This document shows, in pieces, positions 38,201 to 48,595 of a stretch of 62,000 nucleotides of DNA. Under the pieces are notes generated by a model. The model was not told the DNA's origin. It ran no database searches and was given only the letters and a program-made list of their open reading frames with translations. The DNA is from Branchiostoma floridae. Its lineage: Eukaryota; Chordata; Leptocardii; Amphioxiformes; Branchiostomatidae. Numbering within the stretch: position 1 is the first letter of the stretch; the number at the start of each line of letters is the position of its first letter. The position numbers and the translations under genes were made by a program. Where the stretch lies: contig NC_049988.1 of NCBI RefSeq assembly GCF_000003815.2, positions 6,852,702 through 6,914,701 on the forward strand. The letters are read 5' to 3'.

Positions 38201-41200
38201 GATGTGACTAGATAACATATGGACTTATACACATTAATCATTCAAAAAGAACTATCTTCCATAGAAATTGTTTATTTGGCGAAGATATGTGTTCGAGGAA
38301 CTCTAGTTTTTCATGAAATGATATCATAATGAATACCATTAGCACATGGGAGTAAAAACGTGAAAATAAAGATTATTCAATGCCTCCCTTACTTGATGAT
38401 TAGATTTCTTTAAATTAGAAACGCCAGTTAACCCTTTTCCTCTTATCTATAACTGAACCGCCTTTATTTAAAATGCAGATTATGAAATAATATGCCATGT
38501 TTAATTAACATGTTAATGAAACCCCACTCTTTTCACAATCAGAAACAGCAAAAATTGCTGGAACTGTTGCTTTCGGCGGCCAGCACAACAGAACGGGTAC
38601 GTAAGGTTTTTTCTGCTGCCTTTAAAAAAAACGACAACTTTGATTGATCTAATGTTGTGACACAACTTATGACGTTTGCACAACAATAATTTGTTCATTT
38701 CTTTATTCTTTACGATTATTGGTCAATCATGGAGCTACATAATCTTTTTTTTTCTTTATTGAAATACGTGTAAGAATACAAATAAATGGACGAGGACTAA
38801 GTGACGGCGGACTCAAGTTACATTCAACTTATATTAACGCCGCCACTTATACAAGAATTGAAAATAATAAATTATACAGGACAATAATAAATAGATAATT
38901 ACATATGTATGAACAGTGAGCGTGAGTCGATCTCCCTTACTGGAGTAGAAAACAAAAACAAAGAATTATACTTGAATCTAAAAACGATTTGTTGTTGCAA
39001 TGTACACATGTGTTGCTTCTATAATTCTGCAATTGACATTGAAGGAGCAGAAAGAACTACTTTGTAAAATCAACATTTCTTTTGCATTATTTGCAAGACT
39101 GTGGAAATCAAGTATATGTACAAGTAACCCAGAGAGTTTGCCGATGAGAACTGAGCGCTGGTAATTATAGGTAGGGCAGTGCAAAAGGTAGTGTGAAATA
39201 GTTTCGAATGGACACCCGCAGCTGCAGGCTGGGCTTGACACAAGACCCCGCGTGAAAAGACTATAATTCAAGCTGCAGGTGCCCATACGAAGTCGTGAAA
39301 TGAGAATGCAAGAGTGTCGAGACCCGAAGCTGAAATGGCTGAATTTGGGAGGGCGTATCGTTTTAAAAAGATGTTCTCGAAATTTCGAGAAATCGAGTGC
39401 ACGAAGAGTTAAGTCCAAGTTGTTCCAAGCAGTGATGGAATATGGAGTAAAGGACTTTCCAAAGCGGTCAGTCGAAAATTTAATAGGTCTCAAGTTTCTG
39501 CTGTTTCTCAAATCATAATTACATATCACCGTAATTGCATAAGGAAGTAAAGTGGTAAGGTATTCGCGAGTCAGTCCGTTAACAATAACCTAACTACATA
39601 ATCTGTCCATGGGTTTTACACAAATTTCCAAAAGGAAGCTTGACACCAATAATATCATCATATTATCTATCTGATAATCGTATAATACATTATCATTAAC
39701 ACACATGACTATGAATGATTATCTTGATAATACATTATATGTCTAATTACATGAGGAATATGTGCTATTAAGGTCATATTTATTTGATAATTAAGGTGGA
39801 ATCCTCAGGGAACCCAAAACTGGTGCGAGCGTGTGAATGAAAAAAGTTTTTGACAAAAAAAGCTGTCTTCAATATGAGGTCTAAGTGTTCAGGAAGGTTG
39901 AACAAATGACTGTACACGTGAATTATAAAATACTGAACAATGAATTCTTTATCTTTACATCATTCACACCTTCTTCTTTGACTGTGGAACTGACTTAAGC
40001 ACTTTACGACATTACTAGCCATTTTTCGATTTTTTTCTGTCGGCGCGGATGCCATCCATATAATCAAATCAACATGACTTTATTAATTACATAACATTAA
40101 TTGTATCTCAACAGTATGGCCTCTTCGATATAAAATCTACTTCTGAATCAATCGTTTTCTGTGTTTCAGTGGATCTAGCCACCGCAATGGAGGACGGAGG
40201 AATAGTGTTCAGCTTCAGATGCCGATGTGAGTATGATTCACAGGCCGTTTAAGGCCTGTGACACCTGTAGATTCTCAGTCGAGCAGTTATATGGCCATAA
40301 CTTTTAATGTAACCATCTGTTTTCAACAATTTTTGGCCAGTTAACGTAATTCACCCATATTCAAAATATGATGACAAGAAAATTGTGGATCCTCACTGTT
40401 TTGGGTTTAAAAAACCATTTTTTGGTAAAAAATAGGGATGCTATTAAAATGGGTCTGTGCCCACTACGAAATGATTGTCTAACTGAGTCATATTTTCTGG
40501 AGTAATAGATTATATCTCTGTGATATCTAATATGCCTGGGGATCTTGCCGCTATACCTAGGTAAGGCTTCATTTTGGGGCAAAAACAGAATTTTTTGACA
40601 ATTTTTGGGTATTTTTCGTACAAATATCAATACAGCCACGGAATTAAAGATATTGCAAGAAGACCCGCTTGATTTCCGAAGGTCTGAGGCTTAATGAACC
40701 AAAATCTGCACAAAACTCGTAATAAAACTGGTGCCATGATGTGGGCAGGGGCCGACGAAACACTACTTACCCTACAAGAACTGCGTCCAAAGACATGTTT
40801 GACTGTACGTAACATAAACCGATGGTAAAATATGAATGTTTTATGTCTGTATCTGTTAAATCGCTGTTGTATCAATGCGAAATTTCGCAAGCAGTTAGCC
40901 TTATAAGGCATCAGTCAACTGCCATACAATCATTTTGGGCTAGAAATATCGATTTATAGCATTATTTTGCTGTTTCCTTGAAGTATGAGTGCCTCGCTGT
41001 TTTCCCGCCACTCCACACCCAGGGAGGTTGGAACACATGTTCGGACTGTACCACTTGCAGCTCTCGCGGGGGTGCCCTTTTGTTAACCGCTTCTAGTTAT
41101 GTGGATATTTGATAAATACTAGATCAATATCTTTAACACTCAACATTAATAAGTCTTAAAAAGTAGTTAGTGTAACCCATACATCGTAAGTTCCTGTTTT

Positions 41201-43934
41201 CGCAATGTAACATTAGATACTGACATTGGACCGTTCTAAAAACACTCCGGCCCGGCGGGGTTACCTAAGGTCACGCAGTGGTTCGAATTTCATGTTCGAC
41301 CAAAATTGTCACAGGCCTTAAAGTGCCCGTGTTACGGCGGTGGTAGTCTCAAATTCACTGGCAGTGATTCAAATTCAAATTAGACCCTCTTCTAAATCCG
41401 TGCCTCGACGTTATGCCCTTGGGAAAGGCACTCTACATGACCTTCCTCACTTCGGCCTTGTGTAAAAAAAGTACATACCTGACTTCTGTCGTAAAAGACT
41501 ACATTTTAGGCCCCCTTCCAAACCCGTGCCCCCGACGTTATGCCCTTGCCGCCCGACGTTTTGCCCTTGGGAAAGACACTTTACACGACCTTCTTTACTT
41601 CGCACTTGGTGTATACTTGGGTATACCTGACTTTAGTCGGAGAAGTAATAGACTACATTTACCTTCTATCTGCAATTTGTATGTGGCACTGTTGGAATAC
41701 GTCACTTACATGAATGGAATACTCACTGTTTCCGTCTGTACAAAAGCAAAAACAATGGCAGCTCTCCAGACCCTCGCTATTTATCTACGCCTATTCTAAG
41801 CTCCTCACAAATCAGTCCCTGGCTGCAACAAGACAAGTAGTCAACCCACTCAAGGGAAATACAGCAACATTCAACTTCTTCACTGTGCAGGAAACTGGCC
41901 AAGTCTACGATGGTTCTCATCCCACTGTTCGGAGTCCACTACATTGTGTTTGTGGGCATGCCTGATGACACCAAGGGGCTGGCACAAGAGATCAGACTCT
42001 ACTTCGAACTCTTCTTCAACTCATTCCAGGTGTGAATTCAATCATATTACTTTTGAAAATAATTTAATAACGTTGGTGAACTGTAGTGTGTACGAAAATT
42101 ATTTTACACAAACAAGTTGTACTCACTTTTCTTACGTTTCGATGTCTCTTCGATACCTTCATTAGAGCTTCTGACTGGAGTTCTGCTTCTTGCAACTTCA
42201 TTGTATATGTAGCCGATGTAGGTGGCGCTTTTGTGGCGAGAAACCAATCCCAAACGTGGTTAAGTTTGTACCCCAGCCCTGGTGACTACAAGAAGTAACC
42301 AAATTGACTTTCCATCTAAAATGAAAACTATCACAATTGAAACTTCATATTTGTACTATATTTTTACAATTACAATGTACATTTTACCCATCAAACCGTC
42401 AAAGTGCCTAATACAAATTATATATCTAGAATGTAGCATGCGACATGTTGAATATAACTGCCATTATAATGTTACTAAACAGTTCTGTGTATCCATGCTA
42501 GCTCTATCGACGAATTGTTGGCATTGCACTTAACATTGTATTCATTATGTAGCCTGAATTCCATCCTTATCGTAGCCATTGGGTCTAGAAAATGATACAT
42601 ACCAAGCTAAATAAAGAGTGCAACTTGTGTTGAGTACAACGCCAAGTGGTCGTCAGTAGTGTACAACAATCTTCTGTTTCTTCACAGGGTTTCTTCGTCT
42701 CCATTCTCTATTGCTTCTTAAACGGAGAGGTAAGTCGTGTTCTAGCTAACTTCACATCACTGAAAAAAATTAGCTCTGACTAACAAGTACCCGAGTCTTC
42801 ACTGTAATACATGGTGATCATATAGCGACACTCAATCGGATAATCAGATGATGTTCATGTAGTGGGGAAAGGTCGAAGGTCACAAAACTTGGCGCGTAAT
42901 TTTCCCGCGAATTTTAGTAGGTCTTTCGTCACGATAAATTCTGTCATCACTACAGTATTGTGTCTTCAACACTTGCAATGGTGTATGATATGATATAGGC
43001 TTCATATTAATGACCACCCCGGCTTTTACTACACGAAAAAAAACTATGGTTTGAATCCTCTAAGTCTTGGAATTTTCTCTGTGCCTCAAATCTCTCAATT
43101 CAGCGGCACCCCCTCCCAGTACTATTCCTTCCCGTGCTAGTTCGAGCATCACATTCAGTGCCCCAAAAATCAAACTATCACAGAAACCACAGCCATGCAG
43201 GGGAAGAGTAACTCTAAAATATCACTCGTACAAGTTATCCATGCTAGCATCAACACAAATGGACTTACTTGTGGGACGATCGTCTGGATCTGATATCCAA
43301 GAACATGATTGCATCTTCCAATCCCAGTGATAGGAACGGTTTGGCGGGAATTATCGACCTCTGACCCCTAGATCGTCACCTGATGACCAAAAAGTTGTCG
43401 GTCATGACCTGTAGCGACCTGATGACCCATAAATTGTCGTTTGAGACATTTGAGAGAAATTCCTAGTCTGTACAGACCAGAGATAAGTAAAATCCCACTC
43501 ACGTATGAAATTATGACTTGTTTTTTTAGGTCCGTGCTGAGTTTAAGCGCAGATGGGAGCGCTGGAAGCTCGCCAGGAACATTAACTCCAGAGGGGGGAA
43601 TGTTAGCCGAGCTCCTCTCAGCTTCACAGCCGTCACGTCAATGGGATACAGCCACAGGTTAGAAACATACCAGGGAGCCCAAAATCAACCTCGACCTTCG
43701 TCTTCCTCACCCCTACCCACAAACCAAATATCATCGTAATACACCCATAGGTTCTAGAGTTATGCTTACCACAAATATTCGGAAACACATACAGATAAAC
43801 AAACATGCTCACAGACACTCAGAGAGACTCACCAAGAAAAGTACTCAATTCTTCATGGAGGTAATTGGAGGTAAACATGTCGTGGTTAGTCCGTGAAAAA
43901 ATTGGAGGTTTATTGTTTTTGGTGTGTGTGTGTG

Positions 43935-44029
<95 letters not shown>

Positions 44030-44816
44030 CAGAAAATGTAAAAACTGGAAGTTTCGCTGCAGTATCATAATACACCGCTATTGGACCGGTCTGTCTTTCT
44101 CTCTGTTTGCGTTTCCGGCTATTTGTGGTCAGCATTGCTTGAGAACCACTGGTGGGATTGTTATGATACTTGGTACGTGGATAACGATTGGAAATGTCTA
44201 GGTCGATTTTGCCCCCCTGGTGTGTGACCTTGGTACTTCAGAATTCTTTTAATACAAAAGGGCTTCGTTGTGCGTGTTTGTGTATGTGTGTATGTGTGTG
44301 TGCGTGCTTGTGTGTGTGTGCGTTTGTGTGTATTTCAGATGTCACGGTATATCAAAACCGAAAGTTCAGCTGCAGTTCCATAGCAAGCTGCTAGTGGGTT
44401 CAAAATCTAATCATTTCAAGGTCTTAGCCGGGCCTACCCACATACGAAATATAAATGTAATTCATAATACAATACAATACATACATACATACACTATACA
44501 AACGCTATCGAAGACATTACCCTTTGGCGAAGATAATAATTTTTACCCGTTCCCTATGTTGCATTCCAGTCCCAGTGTCAACTCCATGCGTAACGGGACT
44601 CCCCCGAGTGCTGGCAGTTCGCCCCCTAACGGATCTCCCTGGAACGGCAGACCGCACCACCCCGAGGAAGATCTAGTTCCAGACATCGCCCTGAAAAAAC
44701 TTGCGACCTTCAGCGACGAAAATTCTTCTCCGATTGACGAACAGGACAAGTGTTCGGAGAGCTCCGCGCTGGTTAGGAAAACTAGTACCGCCTCAGAAAT
44801 GGAGTCAAATGTGTAA
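20209..44816 (+). CDS. PTHR: Gene 2: PTH receptor-like class B1 GPCR (complete)
   Basis: Complete PTHR-family receptor. Exons: 20209-20274 (signal peptide), 26759-26849, 28386-28487 and 29398-29495 (ectodomain), 30095-30213 (TM1), 31005-31143 (TM2), 31730-31883 (TM3), 34767-34827 (TM4), 35412-35475 (ECL2), 35755-35831 (TM5), 38543-38596 and 40170-40226 (ICL3 cassettes), 41891-42029 (TM6), 42688-42729 (TM7), 43530-43657 and 44570-44816 (C-tail). The constant exons total 1527 nt, giving 508 residues (545 with both cassettes), a little shorter than human PTH1R. The ectodomain has the six class B cysteines (RKC, TYC, FCWPYG, AEC, YRHC, TEC) and N-glycosylation sequons NWT and NHT. TM1 is about residues 137-157, TM6/TM7 about 328-384. 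TM6 carries the class B PxxG motif (IPLFG). The tail ends ESNV, a class I PDZ-type ligand. Start chosen at 20209 because it gives a typical signal peptide ([20 protein letters not shown]) with A at -3 and G at +4. No expression data. Confidence 0.93.
21172..21397. mobile_element. MITE family B (gene 2 intron 1)
   Basis: Left end ggccccatttcaactagacg, right end ggtggaaagagggta; the interior matches the 16638 copy, including cctaaacaggatatgtgtat. Confidence 0.65.
22547..22752. mobile_element. Palindromic MITE, family A (copy 2)
   Basis: Arms gacaccggtgcggcactgcg and cgcagtgccgcaccggtgcc face each other across an AT-rich centre. Lies in the long first intron of gene 2. Confidence 0.7.
23090..23320 (+). 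pseudogene. LINE tail fragment related to 18058-18393
   Basis: Translates with stops to [12 protein letters not shown] then [20 protein letters not shown], the extreme C-terminus of such retrotransposons. The first part repeats the 18340 region (gtggacgtaccgactgata). In gene 2 intron 1. Confidence 0.65.
24780..25090. mobile_element. Palindromic MITE, family E
   Basis: Ends aaggtggggtcac and gtgtgacctcacctt. Inverted inner arms include gactccaccaggtcccacag / gtggagcctggtagagac, and gtcagacgagttagctggg / gtcagctaactcatctggca. Copy 2 at 45591-45905. Confidence 0.75.
25497..25740 (+). mobile_element. tRNA-derived SINE (type 2)
   Basis: A-box-like tggcaaagtgggtagagtg (25502-25520) and B box gttcgatcc (25547-25555), spaced as in tRNA, followed by an unrelated body. 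In gene 2 intron 1. Confidence 0.65.
26330..26690 (-). mobile_element. SINE type 1-like fragment (reverse)
   Basis: Contains gtaaagtgccttttccaagg, the complement of the type 1 body, plus a gttttgtttg-type run at about 26374-26420. Head not clear; limits approximate. Confidence 0.45.
26759..26849 (+). CDS. PTHR: Gene 2 exon 2: first ectodomain exon
   Basis: A 91-nt exon, acceptor tgacacag and donor gtacag, phase 0 in and phase 1 out. It encodes [20 protein letters not shown] and onward to PPEPN. It contributes the first ectodomain cysteine in an amphipathic helix, as in the first ECD exon of vertebrate PTH receptors. Gene 3 has the counterpart at 59123-59225. Confidence 0.85.
26917..27243. 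mobile_element. Palindromic MITE, family F
   Basis: Left tagcctgggtaccatacgga.., right ..tccgaatgatacccaggctg. Inner arms cctctaccaggcttcgtgga and tccacggagcctggtagagg are inverted. Shares the ttggacaaata core with family E. Starts 68 nt after the first gene 2 ectodomain exon. Confidence 0.7.
27361..27550. mobile_element. MITE family C (gene 2 intron)
   Basis: Same arms as the 13727 copy: aaaccggtgcccggtcgggc on the left and gcccggccgggccccagttt on the right. Confidence 0.65.
27722..28012. mobile_element. Degenerate MITE family E copy
   Basis: The interior matches family E (ccacaggtcgctgg.., ttggacaaatatagccagat, ccagctaactcgtctgccat) with weak ends. Lies between two other MITEs in the gene 2 intron; boundaries approximate. 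Confidence 0.5.
28033..28275. mobile_element. MITE family B
   Basis: Starts taccccctttccactcgg and ends tctagtggaaaaggggcc; the interior shares gatcgctcaacgaattgtat-like sequence with the nested copy 250 bp downstream. Immediately upstream of the gene 2 second ectodomain exon. Confidence 0.7.
28386..29495 (+). CDS. PTHR: Gene 2 exons 3-4: hormone-binding ectodomain core
   Basis: Two exons, 28386-28487 and 29398-29495. The first encodes [20 protein letters not shown]..; the second [18 protein letters not shown].. to TECTKIP. These match the conserved class B core (C-x-EWD..CWP..PG.. and GHAYR.C...G.W). Five of the six ectodomain cysteines lie here. The intron between them contains a nested MITE insertion. 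Confidence 0.92.
28493..28974. mobile_element. MITE family A (copy 3) interrupted by a family B MITE
   Basis: Left end ggtggtatctcactgcactt, right end its complement. The left arm is broken at about 28524 by a family B element, after which the family A sequence resumes (gcactgcggggttcgaaag). In the gene 2 ectodomain intron, starting six nt after the exon ending at 28487. Confidence 0.75.
28525..28771. mobile_element. MITE family B, nested in family A
   Basis: Ends taccccctttccact and agtggaaagggggcc are inverted repeats, flanked on both sides by TTA (28523-28525, 28769-28771), a possible 3-bp target duplication of the PIF/Harbinger type. Related copies at 28033, 16638, 21172 and 45241. Confidence 0.7.
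30595..30750 (-). mobile_element. tRNA-derived SINE (type 3, reverse)
   Basis: On the minus strand: gtctctgtagctcaactgct (A-box region) followed by ggttcaatcatgg (B-box region). Similar pieces at about 58560-58650 (minus) and 21410-21500 (plus). In the gene 2 TM1-TM2 intron. Confidence 0.5.
33174..33600. mobile_element. Foldback element containing LINE-associated duplication
   Basis: The left arm (about 33174-33300) has tttgaataaagagtcttgta and attccagatatatttgttca. The right arm (33480-33595) has the complement (atatctggaatgcagtaaga, gaagtttattcaaacggc). Arms about 120 nt, spacer about 180 nt. In the gene 2 TM3-TM4 intron. The right arm is part of the 155-bp duplicated segment. Confidence 0.65.
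33480..33634. repeat. 155-bp direct repeat, left copy
   Basis: Apparently identical by eye to 34209-34363; starts gccacaagaatagtcacaaa, ends ctgctatgtgaca. Together they flank a LINE fragment precisely. Confidence 0.85.
33635..34208 (+). pseudogene. L1-type LINE ORF2 C-terminal fragment
   Basis: One open frame runs through the insert to a TAA at 34203-34205 and includes upstream sequence before its first ATG ([19 protein letters not shown]..). It has the zinc-knuckle-like tail of L1/Tx1 reverse transcriptases ([20 protein letters not shown] then C). The catalytic RT domain is missing. No 3'UTR or poly(A) follows the stop; three bases later the direct repeat begins. No stop or frameshift within it. 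Confidence 0.75.
34209..34363. repeat. 155-bp direct repeat, right copy
   Basis: Second copy of the 33480-33634 sequence with no difference seen, so the event is probably recent. Only the flanks outside the pair differ. Confidence 0.85.
35940..38540. other. Gene 2 interval between TM5 and cassette A
   Basis: 2.6 kb with no exon seen. 35960-36660 holds decayed units beginning cttcgccaagaag and ataactcgaga, a dispersed repeat that also appears at about 44910-44990. 37880-38095 holds another, with acctacccacataccaaata, also seen at about 43690-43750 and 44420-44450. Confidence 0.5.
37962..38003. repeat. (CATA)n microsatellite
   Basis: About ten copies of cata in the interval between the gene 2 TM5 exon and cassette A. 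Confidence 0.92.
38543..38596 (+). CDS. PTHR: Gene 2 ICL3 cassette exon A (54 nt, Cys-rich)
   Basis: A 54-nt exon between caatcag and gtacgt, phase 2 to phase 2, encoding [17 protein letters not shown] plus end codons. It lies in a 4.3-kb interval after the TM5 exon and was found by similarity to gene 3 cassette A (shared core CCFxx, Gln/Pro-rich end). In-frame skipping is possible; inclusion is inferred. Confidence 0.78.
38978..39529 (-). pseudogene. Non-LTR retrotransposon C-terminal fragment
   Basis: 183-residue open frame with [31 protein letters not shown] and the Cys/His knuckle [20 protein letters not shown], the RNase H-distal tail of Jockey/I-clade LINEs. The RT core is missing. It lies between the two ICL3 cassettes of gene 2, on the opposite strand, 382 nt after cassette A. 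Confidence 0.75.
40170..40226 (+). CDS. PTHR: Gene 2 ICL3 cassette exon B (57 nt, RRNS motif)
   Basis: A 57-nt exon between gtgtttcag and gtgagt, phase 2 to phase 2, encoding [18 protein letters not shown] plus split end codons. R-R-N-S is a good PKA consensus. Same length, phase and order as in the two paralogues. Confidence 0.86.
41390..41660 (+). repeat. SINE type 1 body, partly duplicated
   Basis: cgttatgcccttgggaaagg at about 41410 and a second similar segment at about 41535-41600. Just upstream of the gene 2 TM6 exon. Confidence 0.5.
43919..44030. repeat. TG microsatellite
   Basis: (tg)n in the gene 2 C-tail intron; a second, imperfect run is at about 44266-44330. Confidence 0.95.
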
Positions 44817-45240
44817 CCTTTTGCCAACTACCCTGTGGCGTGCTTCTTGTCATATAAACCATATGTACTTGCTATGTGTGCCAAGTAACAAACATTTCAA
44901 GCTCAGGACTCCTTTTAACTTCGCCAAGAAGGTTGTATTTTCAGTTCTGCCTTGGAGGAGCTGTGTGGTTTGTGTATGTAGATGAGTAGCGATCATAAAA
45001 CGAAGCGAAAATAAGGACAAGTTCCAAATGTTTCAACTGGCGTTTTCCCACGGTACTGCAGCGGGTTGTGTATGAATAGGTGTTAACGTTTTCTCTCTGT
45101 TTCACTGCCGTTTTGTTAAGCATATTTTGCTGCTTATTTGGGTAAGTATCAATATCTATACCATGTACATAGTAGACAACATACGTGAACATTCCCTCTT
45201 CGTAAGCTGTATTTTGATGGTTCCATTTTGGGCTTGATAA

Positions 45241-45430
45241 GGCCCCCATTCCAATAGATTGCGATCACACTGCAACCTCGGTGCGACCTAAATTGTGTAT
45301 TGACCTCATGATTGGAATATCATGTTAAACGTATGATTTAAAAGGCAAAACATAGACAACGTAAAAAGACTTTTTATCTATGAAATTCGTTGAGCGATTG
45401 TCAAATCGCAGTCGCCGCTCTAATGAAATT
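45241..45430. mobile_element. Decayed MITE family B
   Basis: Starts ggcccccattccaatagatt and keeps gcgacctaaattgtgtattg and aaattcgttgagcgattgtc; the right end is degraded. In the convergent 3' region. Confidence 0.5.
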
Positions 45431-45590
45431 TGGCTGTCCATATACTAGTAAGCTGTATAACCTCTTTATTTACACATATGTGTATAATAAAAATGTTATA
45501 CAATGTCATGTAGTTTCTTTGTTGAGACATATGCCATTGTGTTCAGAACGTAATACAATGTTTGTCCCCTTGGTATCAAAGTTTAGTGTT

Positions 45591-45905
45591 AAGGTGGGGT
45601 CACACATGCGTATATATTCAAGTCCGTTTGAGGTGCGTATGACGCCCTTAGTCTCTACCAGGCTCCACTGGTCACGGGAAAAATAGTACGAATTGGACAA
45701 ATATAGATACATAACGTGCCAGATGAGTTAGCTGACCTATCGAGAAGTATGGTTAGCGACCCAGCTAACTCGTCTGACATGTTACCTGTTTACGATTGTC
45801 CAATTTCTATTATTTTTACAACGGTCTGTGAAGCCTGGTGGAGGCAAATACTCTGATGCGCGCCCCATACGGACTTAGATATATACGCAGGTGTGACCCC
45901 ACCTT
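45591..45905. mobile_element. Palindromic MITE, family E (copy 2)
   Basis: Ends aaggtggggtcacac and gtgtgaccccacctt are a perfect inverted repeat. The interior carries two complementary gagttagct-type arms. 3' of gene 2. Confidence 0.8.
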
Positions 45906-47644
45906 GAGTCATAGTTCTAGGTATGACGCTGTATTAATGTACTGTGAAACTCTTATTGTATAAGAAGTTTTTGCTAGTGACAAACGTAGTACTAGTGGTG
46001 GAAAGAAAAATTCGTTGTAAAAAAGAGAAGTGTTTTATTCAAGACCAACAATTTGGTGACCGTTTGTCATCTTCCCCAGTGCAATGTTGATCAGTTCTGT
46101 TGCGTACTGCAGTATAGGTGTGGCTGCTAACAGATGTGGTCCCAAACACATAGACAGATGCTTTCTCCAAATGATTTCTCCAAATGTGTTTACATGTAGC
46201 TGAGGTGCGTTACAATAGAGCCAGTCAAAATTACCCTTAGGAAGGTAGCATACGGTCATAGAAACGTATATCTTGAATAAAACACTTATTTGGTGATCTA
46301 TGATGAAACTATTTAAAGACGTAATGGTGGTATATATATGTCTTCATCTAAAATATATATTAGTATGTCAATGTATACATGTAATATATGTATTTCAAAA
46401 GAAGTTAAGCGCAGTATATATTTGTATTATGTGAACTATCTACATTGTATGATTCCGTTATAAAGAGACACCAGCATCCGATTGAGAGGAAATTTCAAAT
46501 AACGTATTTGTTTGGTCAGTGATGTTTTATTTTGTAATATATATAAACTATATTGTAAAGAAATACAGCTAAAACTACATTTATGTGAATATACATTGTG
46601 GTAGTATTAGGAAATATTAGAAGCCCCAATGGGAATGCGTAGGTAATAGAAATCTATTGTATATATATATATATAAGTAGTTGCCAAGATAGTGTTAAGT
46701 GACCAAGATAGAACGTCAATTTATCTAATCGTAACAAAGACATCCATATCTGCCATATCAGTGTACTTGTGTAGAAATTATAAAATAGACACCTAATATC
46801 GTCCATTAACATGCTTTTGGTAGACCAACGTTAAAAAATGTTCTTTATTTCACGTTATGGACGAACGTCAAACCGGTCAACGGAACAACCTATGCCTTTG
46901 ATAACGTTAGTCCATTTACCTTTCCAGATCTACAGTACCATTGTCTGCCTCTTTGCAATGTTTGAAATACAATTTACTTGAAGGTCTGATTGTACATGTA
47001 GCATTCCTTCTCTGTTCGTCTGGGCATTGCCTACGTGTACAAAGACTTGTTTCTCTGTGTGTGTTCATTTACTTGTGTGCCCTTGTTATCTGAATGCAGT
47101 ACATAGTGGCACTTCACGACTGATCCGCTAGGGGGTATCACTACGAATACCTATAAGGTAGCAGAACACAGTTTTCGGCCAATGGGGATTTCTATAGTTA
47201 AGGGCCTCAAGGTGACTAGCTTCGACGCATTGAAAAATATAGTAGGGTGCACTTTTGGAATACCAAAATCGGATATGTTTGAGTTGAAGGTACAAGCCAC
47301 AATATATTAAGAAACGAAAAAATACTGTCGGCGTATCGTCTTCTCACGCCCTCTTTGAAATGCCCCTCTGCGGAGGTCACAGAACTGCAGCCGGCTCACG
47401 CTAGAAAGGCAGTTGCGTAATGGGGCGCATTTATACACAAAATAGAAAACTTTCACAATCCAAACCATGCAGTCTCAGAGTCGACACCTTCCGTGACCAC
47501 GTAGCACAGGTTATATCTGGCTGCCCCTCAAATAAGGCTTTTTACCTCTCCTTCAACAAGTTTATCCGTACTATTTTATGTACCCGCGTCATACACCCCG
47601 GGGTTCGCCCATTAATACTGTGTTCTGCTACCTATAAGAAAGGT

Positions 47645-47885
47645 ACTCTCCCCCCCTCTCTCTCTCCCTCTATCTCTCTCTTTCTCTCTCACTCTCTCTT
47701 TCTCTCTTTGTCTCCCTCCCTCTCTCTTCCTCTCTCTCCCCCCTCTCTCTCTCTCTCTCTCTCTCTGTCTCCCCCTCTCTCTCTCCCTCCCTTACTCTCT
47801 CTCTCTCCTCTCTCTCTCTCTTTCTCTCTGTCCCTCTCCCTTTCTCTCTGCCCCTCTCTCTCTCTCTCCCTCAATGCCCCTCTCT
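47645..47885. repeat. CT-rich low complexity
   Basis: Imperfect (ct)n and ccctct tract in the convergent 3' region; source of a Ser/Leu-rich open frame of no coding value. Confidence 0.95.
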
Positions 47886-48595
47886 CCTTCTTTCCCTCCC
47901 ATCTTTCCATCTGCAAATGATGCATAATAATGACAAACATTTAACTGACGGAAAGTTTTTTTATTACATCATAACCGGCATCACAAACAAACTTGTCATA
48001 CTTCTAACTTTTAGCAATGTAACAAGGCAAACCTGTTTTTCATCTCAGCAAAACCCTGCACAGTCTTTTAAAACAGAACACAGACACGTCTATATATACA
48101 TACACCACTTCCATCCTACGTAATAATATATATATATATATAAATAGAATGGCACAATGACCATCGATGTATATTAATATTTTGATAGACGCATGTCACA
48201 ACATATAGAAACGTAACAGCACAAACAGATTACATTTGTCATGTATGGATTGCTGGCAAATTGACTTTGATTTCAAACTCACACAAAAAAAGACGTATTC
48301 TACTACCAATTTGGCTTCAACACATATACTTGAGACTTGGTTTGTACAAAACTATAGTTGATAACAGAATTATTCATACCCCTTGTGATTTTTTTTGTAT
48401 TCTTCAAAATGTAATGTAATAGTATATACTACAATGAAATTTGGGCCATTTTTACATTGATATACAATGTACTTCTCAGTTGTAAATCACCAACAGTTAT
48501 GATTTGATCATATTTGCAAAGCTATGACTGTGAATTTGGACAAGGGAGGGTAAGAATAGATGATTAGGCAAGCCATAGTATATTTTGTAAAAGTA

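Noticed and set aside
43845-44201. His-Thr and Cys-Val open frames in the gene 2 C-tail intron
   Set aside because: Translations of the TG run at 43919-44030.
47420-47940. Ser/Leu-rich 166-codon frame and Arg/Glu-rich reverse frame
   Set aside because: Both are readings of a CT low-complexity tract.
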